In this document: positions 18,734 to 26,871 of the stretch, piece after piece
Position numbering within the stretch: the first letter of the stretch is position 1
Layout of the letters: each line of letters starts with the position of its first letter
Source: Dyadobacter sp. 3J3
GTDB lineage: Bacteria > Bacteroidota > Bacteroidia > Cytophagales > Spirosomataceae
Assembly: GCF_009801115.1 (NCBI RefSeq)
Contig: NZ_VTOL01000003.1
Location: 1-64,000, forward strand
DNA length: 64,000 bases
Direction of reading: 5' to 3'
Position numbers and translations under genes: made by a program
Notes under the pieces: model-generated
Seen by the model: the letters and a program-made list of their open reading frames with translations, nothing else
Database searches by the model: none
What the model was told of the DNA's origin: nothing

Positions 18734-21132
18734 CTACGTAGCGATTTTACAGGATTTTTCAACGCTGCTTTTATCGATTGAAAACTGACGGTCAGTAATG
18801 CAATTCCAACGGCCAGAATTCCGGCTAAACCGAAAACCCAAACCGGAATATCAATACGGTAAGCATAATCTTCCAGCCATTTGTTCATGGCAAACCAGGC
18901 AAGCGGCGCGGCGATTATAAAAGCGACAAGTACCAGTTTTACAAAATCTTTGGAAAGTAGATTGACAATCTCGGCAACGCTGGCTCCCAATACTTTTCGC
19001 ACGCCGATTTCCTTGACCCGCTGTTCCACTGAAAAAGACGCAAGACCGAATAATCCGAGACAGGAGATCAAAATGGCGAGGCCCGCTAAAATGCCAACGA
19101 TTTCACTCACCGTATTATCAGCCTGGTATAATTCGGCAAAATGATCATCAAGAAACTGGTATTCAAAATCTTCTTCCGGGGCAATACTTTTCCAGGTTGA
19201 ACGGATTTCTCCGATAACATCTTCCGCTTTGGCCGTCTTAATCCGAACGGACATTTCGTTGTAACCCCATTCCTTTTGATCAAAAATGCATAAGGTTTCA
19301 ATTTTATGATGCAGGGAATTAAAGTTAAAATCTTTGGAGACACCGACAATTACACCAGCCGAATCCATTCCTCCAAATCCAAAATTCTTACCTATCAAAT
19401 AATCCAGTGGCTTGCCAGGAGTATCTTTTAGTAACTCTTTTGCCAGAGTTTCATTCACGATATAGGCTTTTCCGTTATCAGCATTGTCGTCTTTAAAATT
19501 CCGGCCGGCCACAAGTTTGATTTTATATAAAGTCAAATAATCCGGATCCACCACAATCTGAGAAGATGCCATTTCGCGCACCGGACCGGGGCCATGATAT
19601 CGCACGCCTGTCTGGTGCATGTTGTTACCCAGTTTCTGCCCCGAACCTGTAACCGATACGACTTGCGCCTTGGATAATAATTCATCTTTGATCGCTTTGT
19701 AATTTTTACCGGATTGGACTCCCAAAGGAATGGTAATGACCTGCTCGCGATCAAATCCAATATTCGCTTTTTGCATATAATTCAATTGGCGAACTGTAAG
19801 AACCGTTGCGATCATCAGGAAAATAGCACCAGAAAACTGGCCCACCACCAAAGCATTTCGGAAGGATAATTTTTTATTCCCGCCTTTCATGACTCCTTTT
19901 AAAACCGTAGCTGCACTAAAAGAAGAAAGGTAAGCGGCAGGATAAAGTCCTGAAATAACCCCAACCAAAACAGTTCCGACGATTAAACCGACGAGAAGCA
20001 AAGGGTTTTTGAATATCGAAAATTCAAGTTGACGCTGACTCAAATCATTGACATAAGGAAGCAGCAACAAGACGAAAAGAACGGCGAGAATAAGTGAAAG
20101 AAAACACAGCATCACCGATTCTCCAAGAAATTGAGCGCCCAATTGAATTCGGCCCGATCCACTCGCTTTCCGTATACCAATTTCTTTGGCCCGTCCGGCT
20201 GAACGCGCGGTGGAAAGATTCATAAAATTTATGCAGGCAATCAGCAGTACGATCAGCGCTACAATCGTGAAAACGCGGGTATAGGTTTGGTCAAATTTCT
20301 GATAATTCTGATAATCGTGGGTGATGTTTGTGGAGTTTGCGTGAACATCTTTTAATGACTGCAAAAATAATTGATAATAGCCCGCGCCATCGCCTTTCAT
20401 ATGCCGTTTCAAATACGCCGGAAATTGTTTTTCCAGAGAAGCGATGTTGGCGTCTTTGGATAGTTCCAGATACGTTACTAACCAGTTACCTCCCCAGTTG
20501 TTGATAAAATCCGGTTTTATCATGGTATTAAATGAAAACAAACCTTCAAATTGAAGATGTGAATTTTTCGGCGTGTTTTTAAGAATACCGGTAACGTTGA
20601 AACGCGTGGTATCGCTTCCATAAACCGTAATAATCTTCCCGATTGGATCCGCTTTTCCAAATATTTTGGATGCACTTTCTTGGGTTAAGACAACGCTATT
20701 GGGCTTTTGTAAAACCTGATTTCTGTCGCCTTCTAATAATTCATAATCGAATATCTTTAAAAAGGTAGAATCAACAAATATCGCTTCGGCCAGTGTGAAT
20801 TTCTTGTCGTCAAAGCGAAGTTTCACCTTATCCATGTTTCTGACTCTTGTAAAATTCAGAATTTCCGGATACTCCGCCGTTAAAGTTGGCCCCATCGGAA
20901 ACATCGATAACGCCACATTTTGTGAAGCAACCATGCCCGGAAATTTCTGAACTTCGTCCAGCCGATACACATTTTTTTTATGAATGTCATCAAAACTTTT
21001 TTCGTAAAAAACAAAAAGCATGATCACAATACAGGCCGTCATCCCGGTAGCCAGACCGAGAATATTGAGCAGAGAATATCCCTTATGCTTCCAAAGGTTT
21101 CTCCATGCGATTTTGAGATAGTTTTTTATCAT
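18727..21132 (-). CDS. FtsX/MacB-type ABC transporter permease (array member 5)
   Basis: An 801-residue permease with TM1 (LNILGLATGMTACIVIMLFV), a MacB core domain, first FtsX motif RAKEIGIRKASGSG, a second periplasmic domain, second FtsX motif RVKEIGVRKVLGAS, and tail NPVKSLRSE. Its stop codon lies inside the right arm of intergenic repeat copy A, so the repeat has settled at the very end of the gene without breaking it. It is flanked on both sides by inverted-repeat spacers. Confidence 0.9.
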   Translation of the reverse strand: MIKNYLKIAWRNLWKHKGYSLLNILGLATGMTACIVIMLFVFYEKSFDDIHKKNVYRLDEVQKFPGMVASQNVALSMFPMGPTLTAEYPEILNFTRVRNMDKVKLRFDDKKFTLAEAIFVDSTFLKIFDYELLEGDRNQVLQKPNSVVLTQESASKIFGKADPIGKIITVYGSDTTRFNVTGILKNTPKNSHLQFEGLFSFNTMIKPDFINNWGGNWLVTYLELSKDANIASLEKQFPAYLKRHMKGDGAGYYQLFLQSLKDVHANSTNITHDYQNYQKFDQTYTRVFTIVALIVLLIACINFMNLSTARSAGRAKEIGIRKASGSGRIQLGAQFLGESVMLCFLSLILAVLFVLLLLPYVNDLSQRQLEFSIFKNPLLLVGLIVGTVLVGVISGLYPAAYLSSFSAATVLKGVMKGGNKKLSFRNALVVGQFSGAIFLMIATVLTVRQLNYMQKANIGFDREQVITIPLGVQSGKNYKAIKDELLSKAQVVSVTGSGQKLGNNMHQTGVRYHGPGPVREMASSQIVVDPDYLTLYKIKLVAGRNFKDDNADNGKAYIVNETLAKELLKDTPGKPLDYLIGKNFGFGGMDSAGVIVGVSKDFNFNSLHHKIETLCIFDQKEWGYNEMSVRIKTAKAEDVIGEIRSTWKSIAPEEDFEYQFLDDHFAELYQADNTVSEIVGILAGLAILISCLGLFGLASFSVEQRVKEIGVRKVLGASVAEIVNLLSKDFVKLVLVAFIIAAPLAWFAMNKWLEDYAYRIDIPVWVFGLAGILAVGIALLTVSFQSIKAALKNPVKSLRSE

Positions 21133-21139
21133 TTTGAGG

Positions 21140-21281
21140 TGTTGGCTTTTAGCGGTTAGGTATTAGCTTTCCGATATTTCAAGCGTATGGGATATTAAGA
21201 TGTTCCATGGAAAAGACGCGACAGGCATACATTTTCGATAATCCTGGTATTAAAAGCTAACTGCTAATAACTAACAGCTAC
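21140..21281. repeat. Intergenic element bracketed by imperfect inverted repeats (copy B)
   Basis: The left arm (21140-21171) reads TGTTGGCTTTTAGCGGTTAG then TATTAGCTTT. The right arm (21250-21281) reads TAAAAGCTAACTGCTAATAA then CTAACAGCTA. Between them lie about 80 bp without a gene. It resembles copies A and C. Confidence 0.6.
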
Positions 21282-21287
21282 CTCGAC

Positions 21288-23648
21288 CTATTCGCTTTTC
21301 AAACATTCCAAAGGATTCACATTCGCCGCTTTTACAGCCTGCATTCCGACGGTCGCCCAGGCTATTGCTAATGCGGCGATGCCCGCTCCAAGGAAGTACC
21401 AGACTTCAAGATCAATATGTAATGCAAAACTTTTCAGCCAATAACCCGTGATGAAATAACTGACAGGCAATGCGATAACAATGGCTGCAATGACCAGTTT
21501 TGTGAAATCACTGGAAAGCAAATATACAATACTGAAAACGCTGGATCCAAGCACCTTACGAATACCAATTTCTTTCAATCTTCTTTCTGCTGTAAAGGCG
21601 GCCAGGCCAAATAATCCCAGACAGGAAATGAGAATTGCCAAACCTGCGAAATATTTTGAAAGTGCAGCTACGCGTTGTTCCGCCGCATATTGTGCTTGAT
21701 ATTCCTGATCCAGGAATTTGTAATCAAGAGAAAATCCAGGGTTGTATTTTTTGTAAAGTTCCCCCATTGACGCTAAAACAAGCTTTTCCTTTCCGGCTGC
21801 AATTTTTGCCATGATAATATAAGTGCTGCCCTGAGATAAACGGAAAAACAAAGGTTTTACATTTTCATGAAGAGATTCAAAATGAAAATCTTTGGTTACC
21901 CCTACAATCTGCATATCATTCCCCCAAAGTTTAACCGTTTTTCCGACCGGATCTTTCAGTCCCATAAATTTTATGGCCGCTTCATTAAAAATAATTTTAG
22001 CACTATCCGAGCTGAAATCCTTAGAAAATAAACGACCTTCTTTCAGTCGAATTCCAAGCGTCTGCATCATTTCATAATTCACACCGACATTCTCAAATTC
22101 GGTTTTATTATCTTCCGCCTTCCCTTCCCACCAAATTCCCGAGGTACCGGAATTATGCCCGGTCATATCGTGACCGATGCTGGATGCGTTAACAATCCCG
22201 GGTATGTTTTTTAATTCTGACAAAAAAGTTTCCACTTTCCCGTCATCCTGCATTTTCCCTTCTCTAAAAAAATAGACAATGTTGTCCTTATCATATCCCA
22301 GGTTTTCGGACTGGACAAATTCCACCTGTTTGTAAACAACAATCACCGAAACAATCAGGATTACAGAAATCGTAAACTGAAAAACCACGAGACCTTTTCT
22401 GGCCCAAACTTCGCCAACAGAAACATTTAATTTTCCTTTTAAAACAGAAATCGGATTAAAACCGGACAGATATAAAGCCGGGTAACTCCCTGAAATTAAG
22501 CCCGTAAAAATAACCACAGCCAACAGTGTGACAACCAGTTTTGGATCATAATGAAGTGTCAGATCCTTTCCTGTTATTTCATTAAATTGAGGTAAAACCA
22601 ATATTACCAGTAAAACAGAAAGAAAAAGCGACAAGAAAGTCATCAGCATCGATTCTCCCAGATACTGATAAATCAGCGTTTCTCTGTACGCACCAATTGC
22701 CTTTTTAATACCAACTTCTTTAATCCGTCCCGAAGCTTTGGCCGTAGACAAATTCATAAAGTTGATACAGGCTATTATCAATATAAAAACAGCGATGATC
22801 GAAAATAACCGGACATATTCTATCCTGCCGCCCGCAGTTAAACCATTTTCGTATTTTCCGTGCAAATATCCGCTAGAATAAGGGCGTACAAATAACGTGC
22901 GGTGAGTTACTTCCCCATTACTTTTTGACTTAACCAGATTGAGAATTTTCTTATTAAACTGATTTACATCGGTACCGCTTTTCAGTAATACAAATGTTTC
23001 AGGACCTGTATTCCCCCAATTAGCGCTGTTTGAATATTTATCCTTTAACACCTCAAAAGAAATGACAAAATCAAATTGTTCAGAAGAATTAGAAGGCGTT
23101 CCTTTAAAAATTCCGGAAACTACATATTGCTTTTCATGCTGGAATTCAATCGGTTTTCCGATGATATTTTCTGTTGTATGAAAAAGATTCAGTGCCAGTT
23201 TTTCAGAAATAACTATTGAATTTTTGTCATTTAAAACCTGATTTGCATCTCCCTGTTCCAGACCGTAGGAAAACATTTTGAAGAGATCTTTTCCGGCGTA
23301 TCTGCCCTTAGTTCTAACATCATTATCGCCAACCGACAGCGTGCCATCATACAATTTTGACGTAATGGCGTATTCAACTTCCGGCAGTTCACTTTTAAGC
23401 GTTTCTGCCAAAGGTATAGATGTGGATTGTGCAGTCCAGATTCCCTGAGCCTGCACCCGGTTTTCCATTACCTGAAAAAGCTGGCTGTCTTTTTCGTGAA
23501 ATTTGTCAATATTTAGTTCGTCATTAACCCAAAGGTATATCAACAACGAACAGGCCAATCCCGCGGAAAGTCCTGTCAAATTGATAAAAAAAGTACTTTT
23601 AAATCGCTTGAAGTTGCGATAAATGACAAGGAGATTGTGTCTGAACAT
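21288..23648 (-). CDS. FtsX/MacB-type ABC transporter permease (array member 6)
   Basis: A 786-residue permease with the standard duplicated layout and first FtsX motif RIKEVGIKKAIGAY (a Lys in place of the usual Arg). The second motif is RLKEIGIRKVLGSS and the tail NPLECLKSE departs from the NPVKSL tail of its five paralogues, so it is the most divergent member. It is the first permease after the ATPase gene and has its own sigma-54-like site about 55 bp upstream. Confidence 0.9.
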   Translation of the reverse strand: MFRHNLLVIYRNFKRFKSTFFINLTGLSAGLACSLLIYLWVNDELNIDKFHEKDSQLFQVMENRVQAQGIWTAQSTSIPLAETLKSELPEVEYAITSKLYDGTLSVGDNDVRTKGRYAGKDLFKMFSYGLEQGDANQVLNDKNSIVISEKLALNLFHTTENIIGKPIEFQHEKQYVVSGIFKGTPSNSSEQFDFVISFEVLKDKYSNSANWGNTGPETFVLLKSGTDVNQFNKKILNLVKSKSNGEVTHRTLFVRPYSSGYLHGKYENGLTAGGRIEYVRLFSIIAVFILIIACINFMNLSTAKASGRIKEVGIKKAIGAYRETLIYQYLGESMLMTFLSLFLSVLLVILVLPQFNEITGKDLTLHYDPKLVVTLLAVVIFTGLISGSYPALYLSGFNPISVLKGKLNVSVGEVWARKGLVVFQFTISVILIVSVIVVYKQVEFVQSENLGYDKDNIVYFFREGKMQDDGKVETFLSELKNIPGIVNASSIGHDMTGHNSGTSGIWWEGKAEDNKTEFENVGVNYEMMQTLGIRLKEGRLFSKDFSSDSAKIIFNEAAIKFMGLKDPVGKTVKLWGNDMQIVGVTKDFHFESLHENVKPLFFRLSQGSTYIIMAKIAAGKEKLVLASMGELYKKYNPGFSLDYKFLDQEYQAQYAAEQRVAALSKYFAGLAILISCLGLFGLAAFTAERRLKEIGIRKVLGSSVFSIVYLLSSDFTKLVIAAIVIALPVSYFITGYWLKSFALHIDLEVWYFLGAGIAALAIAWATVGMQAVKAANVNPLECLKSE

Positions 23649-23703
23649 TGTTCATATTTTTTTAAGAAGTGACTTTGACCAATACCTCAATCTTAAAAAT
23701 CAA

Positions 23704-23719
23704 GGCAATATCATGTCCG
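23704..23719 (-). promoter_or_regulatory. Sigma-54-like promoter upstream of permease 6
   Basis: Read on the minus strand, CGGACATGATATTGCC has the GG-N10-GC spacing of -24/-12 promoters. It lies 56 bp from the permease 6 start. The flanking bases match the consensus only in part. Confidence 0.4.
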
Positions 23720-23780
23720 GCTAATAGATTTAATATGGTTTAGTATTCCAAAATTTACTTTTGAAATACTAAACCATCAT

Positions 23781-23814
23781 CGGAAGAAAACTTTTGTCCG
23801 AATCAAATCCGAAC
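23781..23814. promoter_or_regulatory. Variant of the shared regulator motif
   Basis: ACTTTTGTCCGAA followed by ATCCGAAC resembles the motif at 26627-26650 (ACTTTTGTTCGG and flanking CGGAC half-sites). It lies between the ATPase and permease 6 genes, about 65-75 bp upstream of the sigma-54-like site, the usual distance for an enhancer of an NtrC-type activator. Confidence 0.4.
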
Positions 23815-23834
23815 TCTGGGTACTATATGTATTT

Positions 23835-24512
23835 CTAAACGTGAATCTTTTCAGTGACCACCTTACCATCAAACAAATTGATAATTCTGTGGGCAAAACC
23901 TGCATCGTACGGCGAGTGAGTTACCATGATGATCGTCGTTCCGGCACCATTTAACTGACTTAACAAAGCCATCACTTCTTCTCCGTTTTTGGAGTCAAGG
24001 TTACCAGTCGGCTCATCCGCAAGTATTGTTTTTGGTGTTGCAACTACCGCACGTGCAATCGCAGTACGCTGCTGCTGTCCCCCGGAAAGCTGCTGCGGAA
24101 AGTGATTCCGACGGTGCATCATGTTCATGCGGGTAAGGGAAGCCTCCACTTTTTCCTTACGTTCTGCCGGAGGGGTTTTCAGGTATAACAAAGGAAGTTC
24201 GACGTTTTCATAAACCGTAAGTTCGTCGATCAGGTTAAAGCTTTGGAATACAAAACCGATATTTCCTTTACGGATCTGGGCACGCTGACGTTCAGACATT
24301 TTACCAACTTCGGTACCATAAAACTCATACGAGCCAGCACTTGGATTATCCAGCAAGCCAAGGATATTCAAAAGCGTAGATTTCCCGCAACCGGATGGTC
24401 CCATGATAGCGACAAATTCTCCGTCTTTGATTTCCAGATCAATCCCGTTAAGGGCGGTAGTTTCTACTTCCTCAGTAGAAAAAATTTTCTGTAAGTTGTC
24501 AATTTTGATCAT
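23835..24512 (-). CDS. LolD/MacB-type ABC transporter ATPase
   Basis: A 225-residue ATPase with Walker [10 protein letters not shown] (about 38-46), the signature LSGGQQQR (about 141-148) and Walker [13 protein letters not shown] (about 163-174), followed by the switch His of VTHSP. The short C-terminus is typical of the LolD/MacB group that serves FtsX-type permeases. It is the only ATPase gene in an array with six permeases, so it presumably energises all of them. It lies upstream of permease 6 and downstream of the adaptor gene on the same strand, but the inserted four-helix-bundle element now separates it from the adaptor. Confidence 0.94.
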   Translation of the reverse strand: MIKIDNLQKIFSTEEVETTALNGIDLEIKDGEFVAIMGPSGCGKSTLLNILGLLDNPSAGSYEFYGTEVGKMSERQRAQIRKGNIGFVFQSFNLIDELTVYENVELPLLYLKTPPAERKEKVEASLTRMNMMHRRNHFPQQLSGGQQQRTAIARAVVATPKTILADEPTGNLDSKNGEEVMALLSQLNGAGTTIIMVTHSPYDAGFAHRIINLFDGKVVTEKIHV

Positions 24513-24516
24513 ATTT

Positions 24517-25174
24517 CGTTAGCTGTTGGCTGTGAGCTTTTGGCTTTTAGCTTGGTTATGGGTGTTTCTTACGTGTTGGCTTGTTATGTTTTGTTAGCAT
24601 TCAGCTATTAGCTTTTGGCTTTTAGCCTGGTCCGGGGTACTTCTTACGTATTGCTTTTTTTATTACTATTTCGTTACTAAATGCTGTTTCTACATTCTCA
24701 ATTGCGCTTATAAAACTTGAATCAATGAAAGACTATAAAGATTTACTTGTTTGGCAAAAGAGTCATTTACTTACATTGGCTATTTATCAGGTTACAAAAA
24801 CTTTCCTTAGAGAAGAAATTTATTGTCTGACAAGTCAAATCCGCCGTTGTTCTGTTTCCGTTCCCTCTAATATTTCAGAAGGCTGCGGACGCTTATCAGA
24901 CAAAGAACTTGCTCATTTTTTAGTTATTGCCAGCGGTTCCGCCTCTGAACTTGACTATCAATTAATGCTTTCAAAAGATCTATTTTATATTGACATTTTG
25001 GTTTATGAACAACTTCATCAAAATTTAACCGAAATAAGAAAGATGATAAACTCGTTCATCAAAAAATTAAATGGGCGTTAGCTGTTAGCTGTTAGCTGTT
25101 AAAAATCACCTTTCTACCAATCGAGTTCCAATTATCTATCCTAAAAGCTAATCGCTAAAAGCCAACAGCTAACC
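24517..25174. mobile_element. Inverted-repeat-bounded element carrying a four-helix-bundle gene (copy C)
   Basis: The left arm (from 24518: GTTAGCTGTTGGCTGTGAGC then TTTTGGCTTTTAGC) matches the reverse complement of the right arm (25141-25173: CTAAAAGCTAATCGCTAAAA then GCCAACAGCTAAC). The left side is duplicated in tandem (about 76 bp unit, 24517-24592 and 24593-24660). The right side also has three GTTAGCT units at 25078-25100. The only gene inside is the IVS-type four-helix-bundle gene, on the strand opposite to its neighbours. The mobility itself is an inference. Confidence 0.5.
24725..25081 (+). CDS. Four-helix-bundle protein of the 23S rRNA IVS (S23) family
   Basis: A 118-residue protein with the family start (YKDLLVWQKSHLLTLAIYQV), the conserved LTSQIRRCSVSVPSNISEGCGR segment in helix 2, and FLVIASGSASELDYQLMLSKDL in helix 3. 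The family is encoded in intervening sequences of 23S rRNA genes and, as a relative of Avd, next to diversity-generating retroelements. It forms pentameric bundles that bind nucleic acid. Here no rRNA or reverse transcriptase is near. The gene is bracketed by inverted repeats between the ATPase and adaptor genes, on the opposite strand. Confidence 0.88.
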   Translation: MKDYKDLLVWQKSHLLTLAIYQVTKTFLREEIYCLTSQIRRCSVSVPSNISEGCGRLSDKELAHFLVIASGSASELDYQLMLSKDLFYIDILVYEQLHQNLTEIRKMINSFIKKLNGR

Positions 25175-26484
25175 TAAAATTCCAGAACCTCATTATCCCC
25201 AAAGTTCTCATACGAACTTGTAATTACTTTTTCACCTGGCTGCAATCCTTCAAGTACTTCAAAGTATTCAGGATTTTTGCGTCCCAGTGTGATTTTACGT
25301 TTCGCAGCACGTTTGCCGTCTGAGCCTAAAACATACACCCAGTTTCCGCCAGTTTCGGAGAAGAATCCGCCAACAGGTAATAAGGTTGCTTTTGATGGCT
25401 GTCCAAGCTGCAATCTGATCGGCGCTGACTGTCCGCGTTTGATCAGCTCAGGCGCTCCACCTTTTGGGAATTCCATATCCACTTCAAAACGGCCGCTCAA
25501 AACCTCAGGATAAATTTTGATAATTTTCAAAGTATATGCCTTGCCGTTAAAATCCATGCTTCCAGTAAGACCGGCGAAAATTCTTGAAATATAGTGTTCA
25601 TCCACACTGACACGCATTTTGAAACCATTCAAATCATCAATTTGTCCGATGTTCTGGCCTTGGTTAATATTTGAACCCACTTCAACATTCATAGAAGAAA
25701 GCATACCCGAAACCGGCGCTTTTACAACCAGATTATCAAGCGTTTGTCTCCACAAATCCACGTTTTTCTTCGTATTGGCCAGTGTTCCTTCCAGTTGAGA
25801 AATCTGCATTTTGGAGTTTTCTTCCTGGTATTTTTGTGATTCTATTTCAATATCACGCTGTTTTGTCAAACGGTCGAATTCACGTTTCGTTTTAAGAAAA
25901 TCAGCATCAGGGATTACTTTATCCTTATATAATTTGATATTTCGATCATGCGCATCTTTCGCCTGGTCAATCTGGAAATCAAGTTCACTCAAACTTTTCT
26001 GCAAAGCAAAACGCTCCACACGCAGACGCTGACGGGTATTTTGAAGATCATTAACCAATCGGCTTGCCTCCGTTTCAGATTGTAGGAAACTCAATTTCAG
26101 ACTCTGGTTTTCCAGTTTCAAAAGTACATCACCTTGTTTCACCATATTACCACCTTCAATCAGTTTCTGGGTTACATAACCACCTTCTATCGCATCCAGC
26201 TGAATTGTTTTTAATGGCTGCACAACCCCGGTTACCACGATAAATTCGTCAAAAACACCGGTTTTTACAGTTGAGATTGTAAGTTTATCCTGCTGCACAT
26301 TCAGCTTGCTTCTCTTGTCTGCGAAGAAAAACTGGTAAACCAAAAAACTAACCAACAGGACACTTCCGGCAATAATCCCGATCCTGCGGCTATTCCAAAA
26401 TTTCTTTGGTTTCGCTTTATCCATTGTTGATCCTCCCGTGAAATTGGATCCGCCGCTCCCCGAAACTGGTGTTTTAACTTCCAT
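25174..26484 (-). CDS. HlyD/MacA-type periplasmic adaptor protein
   Basis: A 436-residue adaptor. It has a short cytoplasmic N-terminus rich in Gly/Ser, one TM (about 34-52, RIGIIAGSVLLVSFLVYQFF), a lipoyl-like half (TGVVQPLKTIQLDAIEGGYV), a long coiled-coil hairpin (about 140-250), the second lipoyl half (VKAPVSGMLSSMNVEVG), and beta-barrel and membrane-proximal domains. It would link the inner-membrane permeases to the periplasm or an outer-membrane channel. It is the first gene of the transporter operon from the right and has a sigma-54-like promoter 51 bp upstream. Confidence 0.92.
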   Translation of the reverse strand: MEVKTPVSGSGGSNFTGGSTMDKAKPKKFWNSRRIGIIAGSVLLVSFLVYQFFFADKRSKLNVQQDKLTISTVKTGVFDEFIVVTGVVQPLKTIQLDAIEGGYVTQKLIEGGNMVKQGDVLLKLENQSLKLSFLQSETEASRLVNDLQNTRQRLRVERFALQKSLSELDFQIDQAKDAHDRNIKLYKDKVIPDADFLKTKREFDRLTKQRDIEIESQKYQEENSKMQISQLEGTLANTKKNVDLWRQTLDNLVVKAPVSGMLSSMNVEVGSNINQGQNIGQIDDLNGFKMRVSVDEHYISRIFAGLTGSMDFNGKAYTLKIIKIYPEVLSGRFEVDMEFPKGGAPELIKRGQSAPIRLQLGQPSKATLLPVGGFFSETGGNWVYVLGSDGKRAAKRKITLGRKNPEYFEVLEGLQPGEKVITSSYENFGDNEVLEF

Positions 26485-26534
26485 TATATAGTCAGGCTTA
26501 TAAATATCGTTTAAAAATCTTTTTTCTTCTTATA

Positions 26535-26550
26535 TCCAATCCTTGTGCCA
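26535..26550 (-). promoter_or_regulatory. Sigma-54 promoter of the adaptor gene
   Basis: On the minus strand TGGCACAAGGATTGGA matches the -24/-12 consensus TGGCAC-N5-TTGCA closely; the only key difference is G for C in the -12 GC. It lies 51 bp upstream of the adaptor start, and a sigma-54 response regulator is encoded divergently next door. Confidence 0.65.
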
Positions 26551-26609
26551 GAAAAAGCAATTGATCATAACTAATTGAAAATCAATAAAATTAAACAATT
26601 TACAATTAT

Positions 26610-26684
26610 CGAACATGTTCAATATCGGACACTTTTGTTCGGCTTCGGACAAGCTAAAATGGCCTCATCCGAACAATTATCCGG
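26610..26684. promoter_or_regulatory. Cluster of GTTCGG/CGGAC half-sites (upstream activating region)
   Basis: The palindrome GAACATGTTC (26611-26620) is followed by CGGACACTTTTGTTCGG, CTTCGGACAAG, ATCCGAACAATTATCCGG. The block lies 60-135 bp upstream of the sigma-54-like site, a normal enhancer position, and between the adaptor gene and the regulator gene. The 24-nt core is shared with 15376-15399. Confidence 0.5.
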
Positions 26685-26871
26685 TCGTTAATTGCATATT
26701 AAAAACCAGGATTACAAGAATACTTTTTACAAATCAGCATAGAAGATTGCGTTAAGTATCTTATTAGCTTAAAAATTACATAAAAATTAACCAATATTGC
26801 CTAATGATTTGTGATCGATATAAAGTTTGACTGCAAAACGAAAATTCAAATATTAGCCAAAGCCCAGAAAT

